64,000 nucleotides of DNA from Veillonellaceae bacterium (GCA_012798135.1 JAAZNU010000021.1:186001-250000), one strand, 5' to 3'. Counted from the stretch's first letter, positions 9,413 to 20,001 are shown. A program made the numbers and translations. Notes: generated from the letters alone by a model not told the origin.

Positions 9413-11251
9413 ATGGAGCATTCCATCGATAACCTGTTGTCGGCTGTGGCCAAGCCGGCCCGTTATACTGGCGGCGAGTGGAACGAGGTCCGTAAGGATC
9501 CGGCCGCTGTGGCTGTCCGTTTTGCACTGGCCCTGCCCGATGTCTATGAAGTGGGCATGTCCAATCTTGGCTTGAAGATTTTGTACGGAATCCTGAATGA
9601 CCGCTCCGACACCTATGCTGAACGGGCCTATTGCCCCTGGCCGGATATGGAGTCCGCCATGCGCACGACCGGCGCTCCCCTGACCAGCCTGGAGACCCGG
9701 ACGGCTCTCCGGGAGTTTGATGCCGTGGGGTTTTCCCTGCAGTATGAAATGACCTTTTCCAACATCCTGACGATGCTGGACTTGGGCGGCATCCCGCTGG
9801 CCAGCGCGGAGCGCGCCGACACCGACCCACTGATCGTGGGCGGCGGTCCCTGTGCTTACAATCCGGAGCCGCTCGCCGATTTCTTTGACTGTTTTGTGAT
9901 CGGCGAAGGCGAAGAAATTATCGGCGAACTCGCCGCCACCATCGTTGGCTGGAAACAGGCGGGACGTCACGGCGGCCGCGGCGGATTGCTGCGGGAACTG
10001 GCGAAGCTGGCGGGTATTTACGTGCCGGCGTTTTATCGGCCGGAGTACAATGCCGACGGTACCTTCCAACAAGTGACGCCAATCGTTCCCGAAGCCCCGG
10101 CGACAGTGCTCAAACGGATCGTCAAGGACCTGGACGGCGCTCCGTTCCCCACCCGCACGATCGTTCCCTACCTGGAAACCGTTCACGACCGGATCATGCT
10201 GGAACTGTTCCGTGGTTGCACACGCGGCTGCCGGTTCTGCCAGGCGGGCGTCATTTACCGGCCGGTGCGGGAGCGCAAGGCGGAAACCTTGCTGCGGTTG
10301 GCGCAGGAACTGGTCGACCATACCGGCTATGACGAGATTTCCCTGGTGTCGCTCAGTTCAGCGGACTACTCCTGCCTGCGGGAACTGGCCGACGAACTGC
10401 TGACCCGGTTTGCGCCGCAGCGGGTCAGCCTGTCGCTGCCGTCGCTACGGATCGACAGCTTTTCCATTGAGCTGGCCAATGAAATCCAGAAAGTCCGCCG
10501 TTCGGGCCTGACCTTTGCACCGGAGGCCGGAACTCAGCGCCTGCGAGATGTCATTAACAAAGGAGTGACGGAAGCCGATTTGTTCGAAGCGGCCGGCGCC
10601 GCTTTCCGTTCCGGCTGGTCCGGCATCAAGCTCTATTTTATGATCGGCTTGCCGACGGAAACGGACGAGGATGTACTGGCGATTGCCGACCTGGCCCGTC
10701 GGGTGGCGGGACTGGCGCGTAATGTGCGCAACCGCCGGGTGACGGTCAGCGCCTCCACGTTTGTGCCCAAACCGCATACGGCCTTTCAGTGGTCGTCCCA
10801 GCTGACGACCGCCGAGATGGAACGACGGCAAAATTTGCTGCGGATGGCGCTGCGTGACCGCAGCATCAGCTTCAACTGGCATGATCCCGCGACCAGTCGC
10901 CTGGAAGGCGTCTTCGCCCGGGGCGACCGGCGTCTCGGCCAGGTCCTGCTTGCAGCCTGGCGGCAGGGAGCCCGCTTTGACGGCTGGAGCGAATATTTCC
11001 GCCCCGAAATTTGGACCGCCGCCTTTGCCGCGACCGGCGTCGATCCGGATTTTTACACGGTTCGGGAACGAACCCTGGACGAAGCGCTGCCGTGGAGCCA
11101 TATCCAGTGCGGCGCGTCGGTCGAGTGGCTGGCGGCGGAATGGCGGCGGGCGCTGGCCGGCGAGTTCACCGCCGACTGCCGGCATGGTCAGTGCAGCGGT
11201 TGCGGCGTATGCCAAACCTTGGATGCCGCCGTGGTCGACTGGAGGGAATGA
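9413..11251 (+). CDS. B12-binding-type radical SAM protein (TIGR03960 family)
   Basis: The 612-residue protein has an N-terminal cobalamin-binding-like domain, then the radical SAM domain with the 4Fe-4S site C-x3-C-x2-C in RGCTRGCRFCQAG at about residue 263. The C-terminus ends with a second Cys cluster (CRHGQCSGCGVC). This family is regularly paired with the DUF2344 protein that follows here and lies next to RNase G and rplU in Firmicutes. Its reaction is not known; an RNA- or protein-modifying role is a guess. ATG 9413 fits the GGAGG site better than ATG 9401. Confidence 0.85.
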   Translation: MEHSIDNLLSAVAKPARYTGGEWNEVRKDPAAVAVRFALALPDVYEVGMSNLGLKILYGILNDRSDTYAERAYCPWPDMESAMRTTGAPLTSLETRTALREFDAVGFSLQYEMTFSNILTMLDLGGIPLASAERADTDPLIVGGGPCAYNPEPLADFFDCFVIGEGEEIIGELAATIVGWKQAGRHGGRGGLLRELAKLAGIYVPAFYRPEYNADGTFQQVTPIVPEAPATVLKRIVKDLDGAPFPTRTIVPYLETVHDRIMLELFRGCTRGCRFCQAGVIYRPVRERKAETLLRLAQELVDHTGYDEISLVSLSSADYSCLRELADELLTRFAPQRVSLSLPSLRIDSFSIELANEIQKVRRSGLTFAPEAGTQRLRDVINKGVTEADLFEAAGAAFRSGWSGIKLYFMIGLPTETDEDVLAIADLARRVAGLARNVRNRRVTVSASTFVPKPHTAFQWSSQLTTAEMERRQNLLRMALRDRSISFNWHDPATSRLEGVFARGDRRLGQVLLAAWRQGARFDGWSEYFRPEIWTAAFAATGVDPDFYTVRERTLDEALPWSHIQCGASVEWLAAEWRRALAGEFTADCRHGQCSGCGVCQTLDAAVVDWRE

Positions 11252-11255
11252 CGTG

Positions 11256-11948
11256 ATGGAGAAGATGCGGATCGCGGTGGGAAAAACCGAGACAACCAAA
11301 TATGTCGGGCATCTGGATTTCTGCCGGGCCGTCGAGCGGGCCCTGCGCCGGGCCAAGCTGCCGGTGATGTACAGCGTGGGCTTCAACCCCCACATGCGTC
11401 TGTCTTTCGGACCGGCGCTGAGCGTCGGGGTGGCGAGCGCCGCTGAATATGTCGATGTGGAGCTGACCGAGCCGGTGAATGAGACTGAGTTTGGCCGTCG
11501 CCTGCAGGCGCAGCTGCCACCGGGGCTGGTGTTCGTGGCGGCGCGGCTGGTTTCTTCGAACGCGGCGCTGGCGGCGGCGCTGAATCTGGCGGAATATGAA
11601 ATCACGGGTTCGACGCCGACGACACCGGCGAATTTGGCGGCGGCCGAGAGCGCGCTCGCCGGCTTTCACGCCGCGGAAGCAGTAACCTACGTCCGTCGCA
11701 CCCCTAAAGGGGAAAAGACCCTGGAAGTGAAGCAATATTTGGCCGGACCGATTGGGCTGGCCGCCAAACCGGCCGGGCTGGCCGTGACGTTCCGACTCCG
11801 GATGACCGCGCAGGGAGCCGTGAAACCGCAAGAAGTGCTTCGGCTGTTGCAGGACCGCTTTGCATTTCCCGTCGGTGCCGTCGCCTGCCGCCGGATCGCC
11901 CTGTGGTCTGAAACGCCGGCAGGATGCCGCGACCCGTTTGAGATTTAA
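11256..11948 (+). CDS. DUF2344 (TIGR03936) radical SAM partner protein
   Basis: The protein has 230 residues, beginning MEKMRIAVGKTETTKYVGHLDF, with the conserved GFNPHMRLSFGPALSVGVAS block near residue 43 and an RLLQDRF-type tail. It belongs to the TIGR03936/DUF2344 family, which is encoded directly after TIGR03960 radical SAM genes or fused to them. It starts five bases after the partner's stop (GGAGGG site inside that gene's end). Function is unknown; in context it is likely a substrate-binding partner of the radical SAM protein. Confidence 0.85.
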   Translation: MEKMRIAVGKTETTKYVGHLDFCRAVERALRRAKLPVMYSVGFNPHMRLSFGPALSVGVASAAEYVDVELTEPVNETEFGRRLQAQLPPGLVFVAARLVSSNAALAAALNLAEYEITGSTPTTPANLAAAESALAGFHAAEAVTYVRRTPKGEKTLEVKQYLAGPIGLAAKPAGLAVTFRLRMTAQGAVKPQEVLRLLQDRFAFPVGAVACRRIALWSETPAGCRDPFEI

Positions 11949-11966
11949 AAAATTGGGGGACATTTC

Positions 11967-14600
11967 ATGGCGAAACGAATTATCGTCAATGTGATTCCCG
12001 AAGAAATCCGCATGGCGCTCTGCGAGGATGGTCGGCTGCTGGAAGTGGCGATCGAGCGGACGCAGAGCGACTCTTTGGTGGGGAATATTTACAAAGGTCG
12101 GGTGGAGAATGTTCTGCCCGGAATGCAGGCCGCCTTCATCAACATCGGCAACGGCAAGAACGCGTTTTTATACGCGGGCGACATTTTTCCGCGCAAGTCG
12201 TTCCAACGCCTGGTGGCGGAGGACAACCTGACCGTGGGCGCTGAAATCATGATCGAGATCGTCAAGGATGCGATGGGTACGAAAGGCCCGCGGGCCACGA
12301 CCCATTTCTCGATTCCGGGCCGTTACGTGGTGGTGATGCCGAGCGTCGATTACGTTGGAGTGTCGCGGCGGATCGAGTCCGCCGAGGAACGTTCCCGGCT
12401 GCGCAGTTTGGCCGAAAAGATCAGGCCCAAGGGCATGGGCGTCATTGTGAGGACCGTCGCCGAAGGCCGCAGCGAAGAGGAACTGGCCCGCGACTTTCAG
12501 TACCTGGCCAATCTGTGGAGCGCCCTGACGGTCAAGGCCAAGCGGGCCAAAGCGCCTTTTCTGCTGTATCGCGACGCCGATCTGGTGATTCGGATCATCC
12601 GCGACCACGTGAAGGACGATATTGATGAAGTCATCATCGACAACGCCGATGCGCACGCGCGCATGGTGGAACTGGCGAAATTCATTTCGCCCGACTTGGT
12701 CAAAAAGATTCACCTGTACAAAGCCAAGACCGATCTGTTCACCCATTATGCCATCGATGATGAATGGAACCGTCTGGCGGACCGCCGGGTCGACCTGAAG
12801 TGCGGCGGCTATTTGATCATCGACCGTACCGAGGCCCTGACGGTCATCGATGTCAATACCGGCCGGTTTACCGGCCACTCCAACCTGGCCGACACGGTGT
12901 TCCGCACCAATATGGAAGCCGCGGCGGAGATTGCCCGCCAGCTGCGGCTGCGGGATATCGGCGGCATCATTGTGGCCGACTTCATCGACATGCAGAAGGA
13001 AGGACACAAGAAAGCCATCCTGACCGAGCTGGAGGCACGGCTGAAGTCGGACAACACCAAAACGAATGTGTTGGGGCTGACCGAGCTGGGGCTGGTCGAG
13101 ATGACCCGCAAAAAATCCCGACAGACCTATGAAAGCACTCTGTATGAAAGTTGTCCCTGCTGCGGCGGCCGCGGTTCGATCCAGACCCCGGCCACGCTGG
13201 CGATCTCGGTGCGGCGGCAGTTGCGGCGGATTGCCCAGAAGCATCCCGGCGCCAGCCTATGCGTGCAGTTGCATCCCCGGGTGGCCGAAGAGTTCGGCGA
13301 CGCCAAAACCGTGCAGGCGTTCGCTGCGGAGCTGGGGATGGAACTAAGTATCGAACCGGTCGCCGTACTGCAGGCGGAAGTGTTCGTGATTCTGGAAGGC
13401 GAGAAAATGCTGGTGCGTTCCAATGCGCCGAAGAAAGTACGCAAACCCTATTTGCGGCCGGATGTGGAAGGCGGTGAGGCTCCGACGGGAGATATGGAAC
13501 CGCTGTCCGAAGACGAACTGGCGCCGCTGTTGTCGGAACAGTTCGCCATGATGGCGGTCGTCGAACCGGAAAGCACGCTGGAAAGCCGCCTGGCGGCGAT
13601 GGCCGACTCGCTGTGGGAACCGTTGTTGGAACCGGACGACGACGAACTGGCGGATCTGCTGGGGCCGGTTTTGACCGAAGCCACGCCGGAAAAGGCGGCA
13701 GCAGCCCCCAAACCGCGGCGGCGCCGCAAGAGCAAAAAGATGTTGCCGCCGAGTGTGACGGATCGGTTGGCGGCCGAAGCTGCTGCAGCCGAGGCGGCCG
13801 AATCGTTGGAGGCGGCCAAAGAAGAAGTCGGGATGGAGCCGGAAGCCGCGCCGAAGAAGTCGCGCCGGCGTCGTAAACCCAAGGTGGCTGCGGCGGACGC
13901 CCCAGTGGAAACCGGAGAGACTGCCCTGCCTGCAGCAGTGGAATCGATGGCGACATTAGCTGCAGAGAGTTTGGCAATCAGCGAACCGGCCGCCGAGGCG
14001 GAGCCGGCAAAACCGAAACGGAAGCGTCGTCGCAAGAAAAAACCGTCGCCGGCCGAACTGGTCGCGGCGGAAAATTCAGTGACGGATACCGACGCCGAGC
14101 CGGCGGAGCCTGCTGAAGAAGCAGCCGCGGAAATGCCGGCGGCGGAAAGTGAAGATGCCGAAGTGGCTGTGAAAAAGACCAAACGGCGTCGTCGCAAAAA
14201 GAAAAAACCGGCCTCGGAACAACCTGCGGAGTCGGACGTAGCCGATGCGGCTGTCGTCGAAGCCGCAACGCCTGCTGAGCCCGAGAAGTCGGCGGAAGCA
14301 ACGGCCGTAGCCGAAATTGCAGAGTTTACCGCTAAAAAGACCAAACGCCGCCGACGCAAGAAAAAGCCGGCTGATGTGGAAAACGGCGATACCGCTGAAC
14401 CGGCGGCGGAGCCCGACAGCCCTGCTGCGGAGCCGGCGATAACCAGCGCCAGCGAACCGACGGACGAAGAACCGACGGCGGAAGCGACCGCCGTCGTGAA
14501 GAAAAAACGCCGCCGTCGCCGCAGCAACGGCAAAAAGAAACCGACGGAGGGCGAGGCTGAGTTGCCGGCCGAACCGGAATCCCCCAGCGAGCCGGATTGA
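11967..14600 (+). CDS. rng: Ribonuclease G/E with long repeated basic tail
   Basis: RNase G/E endonucleases process rRNA and start mRNA decay. The catalytic part (about residues 1-490) shows the S1 domain (KGRVENVLPGMQAAFINIG), the metal-site strands VIDVNTGRFTG and VADFIDM and the zinc-link CPCCGGRG. Beyond about residue 500 the protein turns into a disordered Ala/Glu/Pro-rich tail of some 370 residues with six Arg/Lys patches at about residues 582, 631, 683, 738, 792 and 846. Codon distances between patches are 49, 52, 55, 54 and 54, which looks like a decayed tandem repeat. The tail suggests RNA binding or a degradosome-like scaffold, by analogy with E. coli RNase E. Confidence 0.93.
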   Translation: MAKRIIVNVIPEEIRMALCEDGRLLEVAIERTQSDSLVGNIYKGRVENVLPGMQAAFINIGNGKNAFLYAGDIFPRKSFQRLVAEDNLTVGAEIMIEIVKDAMGTKGPRATTHFSIPGRYVVVMPSVDYVGVSRRIESAEERSRLRSLAEKIRPKGMGVIVRTVAEGRSEEELARDFQYLANLWSALTVKAKRAKAPFLLYRDADLVIRIIRDHVKDDIDEVIIDNADAHARMVELAKFISPDLVKKIHLYKAKTDLFTHYAIDDEWNRLADRRVDLKCGGYLIIDRTEALTVIDVNTGRFTGHSNLADTVFRTNMEAAAEIARQLRLRDIGGIIVADFIDMQKEGHKKAILTELEARLKSDNTKTNVLGLTELGLVEMTRKKSRQTYESTLYESCPCCGGRGSIQTPATLAISVRRQLRRIAQKHPGASLCVQLHPRVAEEFGDAKTVQAFAAELGMELSIEPVAVLQAEVFVILEGEKMLVRSNAPKKVRKPYLRPDVEGGEAPTGDMEPLSEDELAPLLSEQFAMMAVVEPESTLESRLAAMADSLWEPLLEPDDDELADLLGPVLTEATPEKAAAAPKPRRRRKSKKMLPPSVTDRLAAEAAAAEAAESLEAAKEEVGMEPEAAPKKSRRRRKPKVAAADAPVETGETALPAAVESMATLAAESLAISEPAAEAEPAKPKRKRRRKKKPSPAELVAAENSVTDTDAEPAEPAEEAAAEMPAAESEDAEVAVKKTKRRRRKKKKPASEQPAESDVADAAVVEAATPAEPEKSAEATAVAEIAEFTAKKTKRRRRKKKPADVENGDTAEPAAEPDSPAAEPAITSASEPTDEEPTAEATAVVKKKRRRRRSNGKKKPTEGEAELPAEPESPSEPD

Positions 14601-14625
14601 CATTGACCGCCGGCTATGCTAATAT
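14597..14625 (+). promoter_or_regulatory. Strong sigma-A promoter for rplU operon
   Basis: A consensus TTGACA (14597-14602), a 17-base spacer and TAATAT (14620-14625) with extended -10 TG lie across the end of the RNase G gene. Transcription would start near 14632, giving a leader of about 100 nt before rplU. Confidence 0.8.
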
Positions 14626-14631
14626 ACTTTT

Positions 14632-14722
14632 GCGGCTTTGTCCGCATGGTTTCCGAACCGCTCGGAGAGGTCTGAAATCCGCCACGGCGGTACCGTATCC
14701 GGCGAGTCCACAGAATAAGGAG
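14632..14722 (+). ncRNA. L21 ribosomal-protein leader (candidate)
   Basis: The untranslated region before rplU contains a hairpin TGCGG-CTTTG-TCCGCA near 14630-14646, a GAGGTCTGAAAT stretch and a CCGCC...GGCGG element near 14681-14692, then the ribosome site AAGGAGG. This resembles the L21 leader known ahead of rplU-ysxB-rpmA in Firmicutes, where L21 is thought to control its own operon. The assignment is by position and partial sequence memory; a covariance-model search would decide it. Confidence 0.6.
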
Positions 14723-14730
14723 GTGCAAGA

Positions 14731-15042
14731 ATGTACGCAGTAATTGCAACAGGCGGCAAACAGTATCGGGTGTCCGAAGGCGATGTGATTTTCGTCGAAA
14801 AACTGCCGGGCGAAGTGGATGATGCATTGGTATTCACTGATGTGTTGACCGTCGTTCAGGATGGCGAAGTCAAAGTCGGCGCGCCCTTCATCGAAGGGGC
14901 CAAAGTGACCGGCAAGGTGGTTAAGCAGGGTAAAGACAAGAAGATCCTGGTCTTCAAGTACAAATCCAAAGCTAACTACCGCCGCAAGCAGGGTCATCGT
15001 CAACCGTATACGAAAGTTTCGATCGAAAAAATCGAAGCCTAA
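14731..15042 (+). CDS. rplU: 50S ribosomal protein L21
   Basis: The 103-residue L21 begins [18 protein letters not shown] and has the conserved tail [20 protein letters not shown], which binds 23S rRNA near L20. AAGGAGG precedes the ATG. It is first in the rplU-prp-rpmA operon, the universal Firmicute arrangement. Confidence 0.98.
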   Translation: MYAVIATGGKQYRVSEGDVIFVEKLPGEVDDALVFTDVLTVVQDGEVKVGAPFIEGAKVTGKVVKQGKDKKILVFKYKSKANYRRKQGHRQPYTKVSIEKIEA

Positions 15043-15045
15043 CGC

Positions 15046-15354
15046 ATGATCCGGGTCAGAATCGAACGTGACGCCAACGGCCGGATCTTGGGGTTCGAAG
15101 CCAAAGGACATGCGGAAGCCGGTCCCAAAGGCAGCGACATCGTCTGCGCGGCAGTGTCGGTGCTCACCGATTCGGTGTTTTTAGGTCTGGACAGGCATTT
15201 GAAACGAGCTATGGAATGGAGCGCGAACAGCGGCGACATTTCGGTTCGGCTGAAAGATGCCCCCGATGAAAAGACGGAAGCGATCCTGGCTACCTTGGTT
15301 CTCGGCCTGATGGAAATTCAAAAAATATATCCGGACAAACTCCGGATTCTGTAA
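15046..15354 (+). CDS. prp: Ribosomal-processing cysteine protease Prp
   Basis: Prp (YsxB) cuts the N-terminal extension from ribosomal protein L27. The 102-residue product has the catalytic pair in AKGHAEAG (His about 22) and DIVCAAVS (Cys about 34), as in characterised Prp enzymes. It lies three bases after rplU and 16 bases before rpmA, whose product carries the matching cleavable extension. Confidence 0.93.
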   Translation: MIRVRIERDANGRILGFEAKGHAEAGPKGSDIVCAAVSVLTDSVFLGLDRHLKRAMEWSANSGDISVRLKDAPDEKTEAILATLVLGLMEIQKIYPDKLRIL

Positions 15355-15370
15355 TTAGGAGGTGACACCG

Positions 15371-15667
15371 ATGTTTTTGTTTGATCTGCAGCGTTTTGCC
15401 CATAAAAAAGGGGTCGGCAGCTCCCGCAACGGTCGGGACAGCCATTCGCAACGCCTCGGAACCAAAGAGCCGGACGGCAAACTGGTGCCGGCGGGCAGCA
15501 TTCTGGTCCGCCAGCGGGGTACGCGCTTCCATCCGGGTCGCAATGTCGGGATCGGCAGTGACCACACTCTGTACGCCAAAGTCGCCGGCAAGGTGGCTTT
15601 TGAGCGGCGAGGCCGGGATCTGCGCCAAATCAGCATTTATCCGGTGGAAGTGGAACAGGCGCAATAG
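15371..15667 (+). CDS. rpmA: 50S ribosomal protein L27, with Prp-cleaved leader
   Basis: The 98-residue protein begins [24 protein letters not shown]. The nine- to ten-residue extension ending in F-A before the canonical HKKG start is the Firmicute Prp cleavage leader, so the mature protein is about 89 residues. L27 reaches the peptidyl-transferase centre, which is why the leader must be removed. ATG 15371 follows AGGAGGTG by six bases. Confidence 0.97.
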   Translation: MFLFDLQRFAHKKGVGSSRNGRDSHSQRLGTKEPDGKLVPAGSILVRQRGTRFHPGRNVGIGSDHTLYAKVAGKVAFERRGRDLRQISIYPVEVEQAQ

Positions 15668-15719
15668 TCCCGTTATTGGGTTTTTGAACGAAATATATAA
15701 TCAGATTATATATTGCAGT

Positions 15720-15752
15720 GAATCCCACGGTCTTCCGCCGTGGGATTTCTTG
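15720..15752 (+). terminator. Terminator of rplU-prp-rpmA
   Basis: AATCCCACGG (15721-15730) pairs with CCGTGGGATT (15738-15747) around a 7-nt loop, followed by TCTT. An AT-rich inverted repeat (about 15690-15712) precedes it. The operon ends here and obgE begins about 120 bases later. Confidence 0.85.
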
Positions 15753-15824
15753 CCGTTACGGGGAAATCTGCGTTTCCGCGGAGCATCACACAGGAATTTT
15801 TCGGCGGAAGGCGAAATACAATAA

Positions 15825-17141
<1,317 letters not shown>

Positions 17142-17156
17142 CAGGAGGCCCGGGAG

Positions 17157-18311
17157 ATGTTTGACAGGACCCAGTTGCAGGCGGCGCGCCGCATTGTCGT
17201 GAAAGTGGGAACCAGTACGCTGACCCATCCCAATGGGAAACTGAATTTTTCCCGGATCGAGGGATTGGTCCGCGAACTGGCGGATGCGGTAAACGCCGGC
17301 AAACAGATACTGCTCGTCAGTTCCGGCGCGGTGGGCGCCGGCATGGACCGCTTGGGCTGGAAGGAAAAGCCCAAGACCATTCCCGCAAAGCAAGCCGCTG
17401 CCGCCGTCGGCCAGGGTATTCTCATGCACACGTACGAAAAGCTGTTCGCCGAGTATGGACAAGTGGTGGCCCAAGTCCTGCTGACCAGGGAGGACTCCGT
17501 CAACCGCCGCCGCTACGCCAATTCCCGCAACACGCTGCTGACGCTGCTAAACATCGGGGTCATTCCTATCATCAACGAAAACGACGCCGTGTCCATCGAC
17601 GAACTGAAAATCGGCGATAATGACACTCTGTCGGCGAATGTGGCGGCGATTGTCGACGCCGACGTGCTGATCATCCTGTCCGATGTGGAGGGCGTTTACT
17701 CCGCCAATCCTCAGACCGATCCGCAGGCGCGGCTGTTGCCCGAAATCGCCGACGTAACCCCCGAAGTGGAAGCAATGTGCGGCGGCGCCGGGACGTTGCG
17801 CGGCACCGGCGGCATGCTGACTAAGATGGCGGCGGCCCGAATGGCTATGAACTCCGGCATTGTGATGGTCATTGCTTCTGGCAGCCGGGACGGCGCTGTG
17901 CAGTCCATTCTGGCCGGCACGCCGATTGGCACACTGTTTCCGCCGCGGCAGAACCGGCTGCAGTTTCGGAAGCGCTGGCTGGCTTTCGGCGCCAGGATCA
18001 AGGGCCGTCTGACGGTGGACAGAGGTTGCGCCCAGGCGTTGCTGTCGAACGGTTCCAGCTTGCTGGCGGCCGGGGTCAAAAATGTGGAGGGAAGCTTCGA
18101 GCAGGGCAGTACCGTCAGCATCGTCAATCCGGATGGCTGGGAGATTGCCCGGGGACTGGTCAACTACAGCACCGACGACGTGCGGAAGATTATGGGCGCA
18201 CATACGCATGAGATCGCGGAAATTTTGGGGCATAAGCCCTACGACGAGGTCGTGCACCGGGACAATCTGGTCCTGTTGAGCCGACACGAAACGGAGGAGT
18301 CGAAATGTTAA
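17157..18311 (+). CDS. proB: Glutamate 5-kinase with PUA domain
   Basis: This enzyme catalyses the first step of proline synthesis, ATP-dependent phosphorylation of glutamate. The 384-residue protein has an amino-acid kinase domain (VVKVGTSTL, SSGAVGAGM, NENDAVS, TGGMLTKMAAA) and a C-terminal PUA domain from about residue 280. The Shine-Dalgarno AGGAGGCC fits the ATG. Its last seven bases overlap the VOC-protein gene inserted between proB and proA. Confidence 0.96.
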   Translation: MFDRTQLQAARRIVVKVGTSTLTHPNGKLNFSRIEGLVRELADAVNAGKQILLVSSGAVGAGMDRLGWKEKPKTIPAKQAAAAVGQGILMHTYEKLFAEYGQVVAQVLLTREDSVNRRRYANSRNTLLTLLNIGVIPIINENDAVSIDELKIGDNDTLSANVAAIVDADVLIILSDVEGVYSANPQTDPQARLLPEIADVTPEVEAMCGGAGTLRGTGGMLTKMAAARMAMNSGIVMVIASGSRDGAVQSILAGTPIGTLFPPRQNRLQFRKRWLAFGARIKGRLTVDRGCAQALLSNGSSLLAAGVKNVEGSFEQGSTVSIVNPDGWEIARGLVNYSTDDVRKIMGAHTHEIAEILGHKPYDEVVHRDNLVLLSRHETEESKC

Positions 18312-18715
18312 CGAGAAGAATGGACCTAACCATCAGTACCAACAAACTGGAGCAATCACGGGAGTTCTACCGGGACTACCTGGGCTTTGAGCTGGTGTTC
18401 GAAAACGACAATTACATCGAGATGCTGGCCCAGGGCAGCACCACCATGGGGGTGAGCTTCGTCACCCCAGAATTGTCGGGCGGCGAGAAATTTACCGGTG
18501 AGGGCATCATTTTGTCGCTGGAAGCAGCGGATGTCGACGCGGAGTTTGCGCGGCTGAAAGCGGCCGGCGTCCGGATCTGCGAGGAGATCCGCGACAAGGC
18601 CTGGGGCGAGCGCAGCTTCGTCATCAATGACCCGAACGGCGTTCATGTTTATATCTACAAAGCCATTCCGCCAACTCCAGAATACCAGGAAATCTTCGAC
18701 AAATACAAAAAATAA
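18305..18715 (+). CDS. VOC (glyoxalase/bleomycin resistance) family protein
   Basis: The 136-residue single-domain VOC protein has a typical first motif MDLTISTNKLEQSREFYRDYLGF and second half ADVDAEFARLKAAGVRICEEI...FVINDPNGVHVYIY. VOC enzymes bind a divalent metal between paired beta-alpha-beta-beta-beta units. Candidate ligands are Glu and His residues such as HVYIY near the end. Overlap with proB and an 18-base gap to proA place it in the proline operon, where it is not a standard member. Substrate is unknown. Confidence 0.8.
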   Translation: MLTRRMDLTISTNKLEQSREFYRDYLGFELVFENDNYIEMLAQGSTTMGVSFVTPELSGGEKFTGEGIILSLEAADVDAEFARLKAAGVRICEEIRDKAWGERSFVINDPNGVHVYIYKAIPPTPEYQEIFDKYKK

Positions 18716-18733
18716 CCGGATGGGGTGAACGAG

Positions 18734-19990
18734 ATGGATTGGCAGACGGAACTGGAAACGTTGGGGAAACAGGCCAAAGCCGCCGCCCGGCGGCTGGGCG
18801 TTGTTTCGACCGCGCAGAAAAATCAGGCCTTGCTGGCGATGGCTGATCGGTTGCTGACGGAGCAGGACAAAATACTGACGGCGAATGCCGTCGATATGGC
18901 GATGGGAAAAACGAAGGGACTGTCGCCAGCGCTGCTCGACCGTTTACTGCTGACGCCGGCGCGCATCGAGGCCATGGCGGAGGGACTGCGGCAGGTCGCG
19001 GCGTTGCCCGATCCGATCGGCGAGTGCGTGAGCGGCGTCCGTCGGCCCAACGGGCTGGAAATCCGGAAAGTCCGGGTCCCGTTCGGCGTAATCGCCATGA
19101 TTTACGAGGCCCGGCCCAATGTGACCGTCGACGCCGCAGGATTGTGCCTGAAAACCGGCAATGCCGTGATTTTGCGCGGCGGGTCGGAGGCCATCGAATC
19201 CAACAAAATGCTGGCAGCGGTTCTGATCGAGGCCGGCCGCCGATCAGGCCTGCCGGCCGGCTCGATTTCCCTGATCGAGACTACCGACCGGGAGGCGGTC
19301 AACCGCTTGCTGAAGCTGAACCGTTATATCGATGTCATTATTCCCCGGGGCGGCGCCGGCCTGATTCGGACGGTTGTGGAGAACAGCACGGTCCCGGTCA
19401 TCGAGACCGGCATCGGCGTTTGCCATACCTTCGTGGACGAGTCGGCCGACCTGGAAATGGCGGCCGACATCGCGTTCAACGCCAAAGTGTCGCGCCCCGG
19501 CGTGTGCAATGCCATGGAAACGTTACTGGTGCACCGGGCGGTGGCGGACGCGTTGCTGCCGCTGCTGCTCGAACGTTATGCCCGGGCCGGCGTCGAACTG
19601 CGGGGCTGTGCGGAAACAGCGGCGTGTCATGCGGCGGTGAAACCGGCGACTGAGGAGGACTGGGCCACGGAATACCACGACTTCATTCTGTCGGTGAAGG
19701 TTGTCGGCAGCCTTGACGAAGCCCTGGACCATATCGAACGGTACGGCACCAAACACTCGGAAGCCATTGTGACCCGCGATTACAACAATGCCCGGCGCTT
19801 TCAGCAGCAGGTGGATGCCTCGACGGTCTATGTCAATGCCTCGACCCGATTTACCGACGGCTTTGAATTCGGCTTCGGCGCGGAAATCGGCATCAGCACT
19901 CAGAAGCTGCACGCCCGGGGCCCGATGGGCCTGAAGGAACTGACTTCCTACAAGTATTTAGTGGACGGAAACGGCCAGATTCGCGGCTAA
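18734..19990 (+). CDS. proA: Glutamate-5-semialdehyde dehydrogenase
   Basis: ProA reduces gamma-glutamyl phosphate with NADPH to the semialdehyde, the second step of proline synthesis. About 418 residues show IYEARPNVTVDAAGLC, ILRGGSEAIESN, the catalytic cysteine in SRPGVCNAMETLLVH and the C-terminal FGFGAEIGISTQKLHARGPMGL (positions 19865-19935). ATG 18734 has a GGATGGGG site at the right distance; GTG 18725 overlaps that site. Confidence 0.96.
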   Translation: MDWQTELETLGKQAKAAARRLGVVSTAQKNQALLAMADRLLTEQDKILTANAVDMAMGKTKGLSPALLDRLLLTPARIEAMAEGLRQVAALPDPIGECVSGVRRPNGLEIRKVRVPFGVIAMIYEARPNVTVDAAGLCLKTGNAVILRGGSEAIESNKMLAAVLIEAGRRSGLPAGSISLIETTDREAVNRLLKLNRYIDVIIPRGGAGLIRTVVENSTVPVIETGIGVCHTFVDESADLEMAADIAFNAKVSRPGVCNAMETLLVHRAVADALLPLLLERYARAGVELRGCAETAACHAAVKPATEEDWATEYHDFILSVKVVGSLDEALDHIERYGTKHSEAIVTRDYNNARRFQQQVDASTVYVNASTRFTDGFEFGFGAEIGISTQKLHARGPMGLKELTSYKYLVDGNGQIRG

Positions 19991-20001
19991 TCCCGCGTAA
20001 G

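Noticed and set aside
13448..14827. 459-codon Ser/Ala-rich open frame antisense to the RNase G tail and rplU leader
   Set aside because: It is the mirror of the repeated Glu/Arg/Lys codons in the sense frame and runs into the rplU promoter region.
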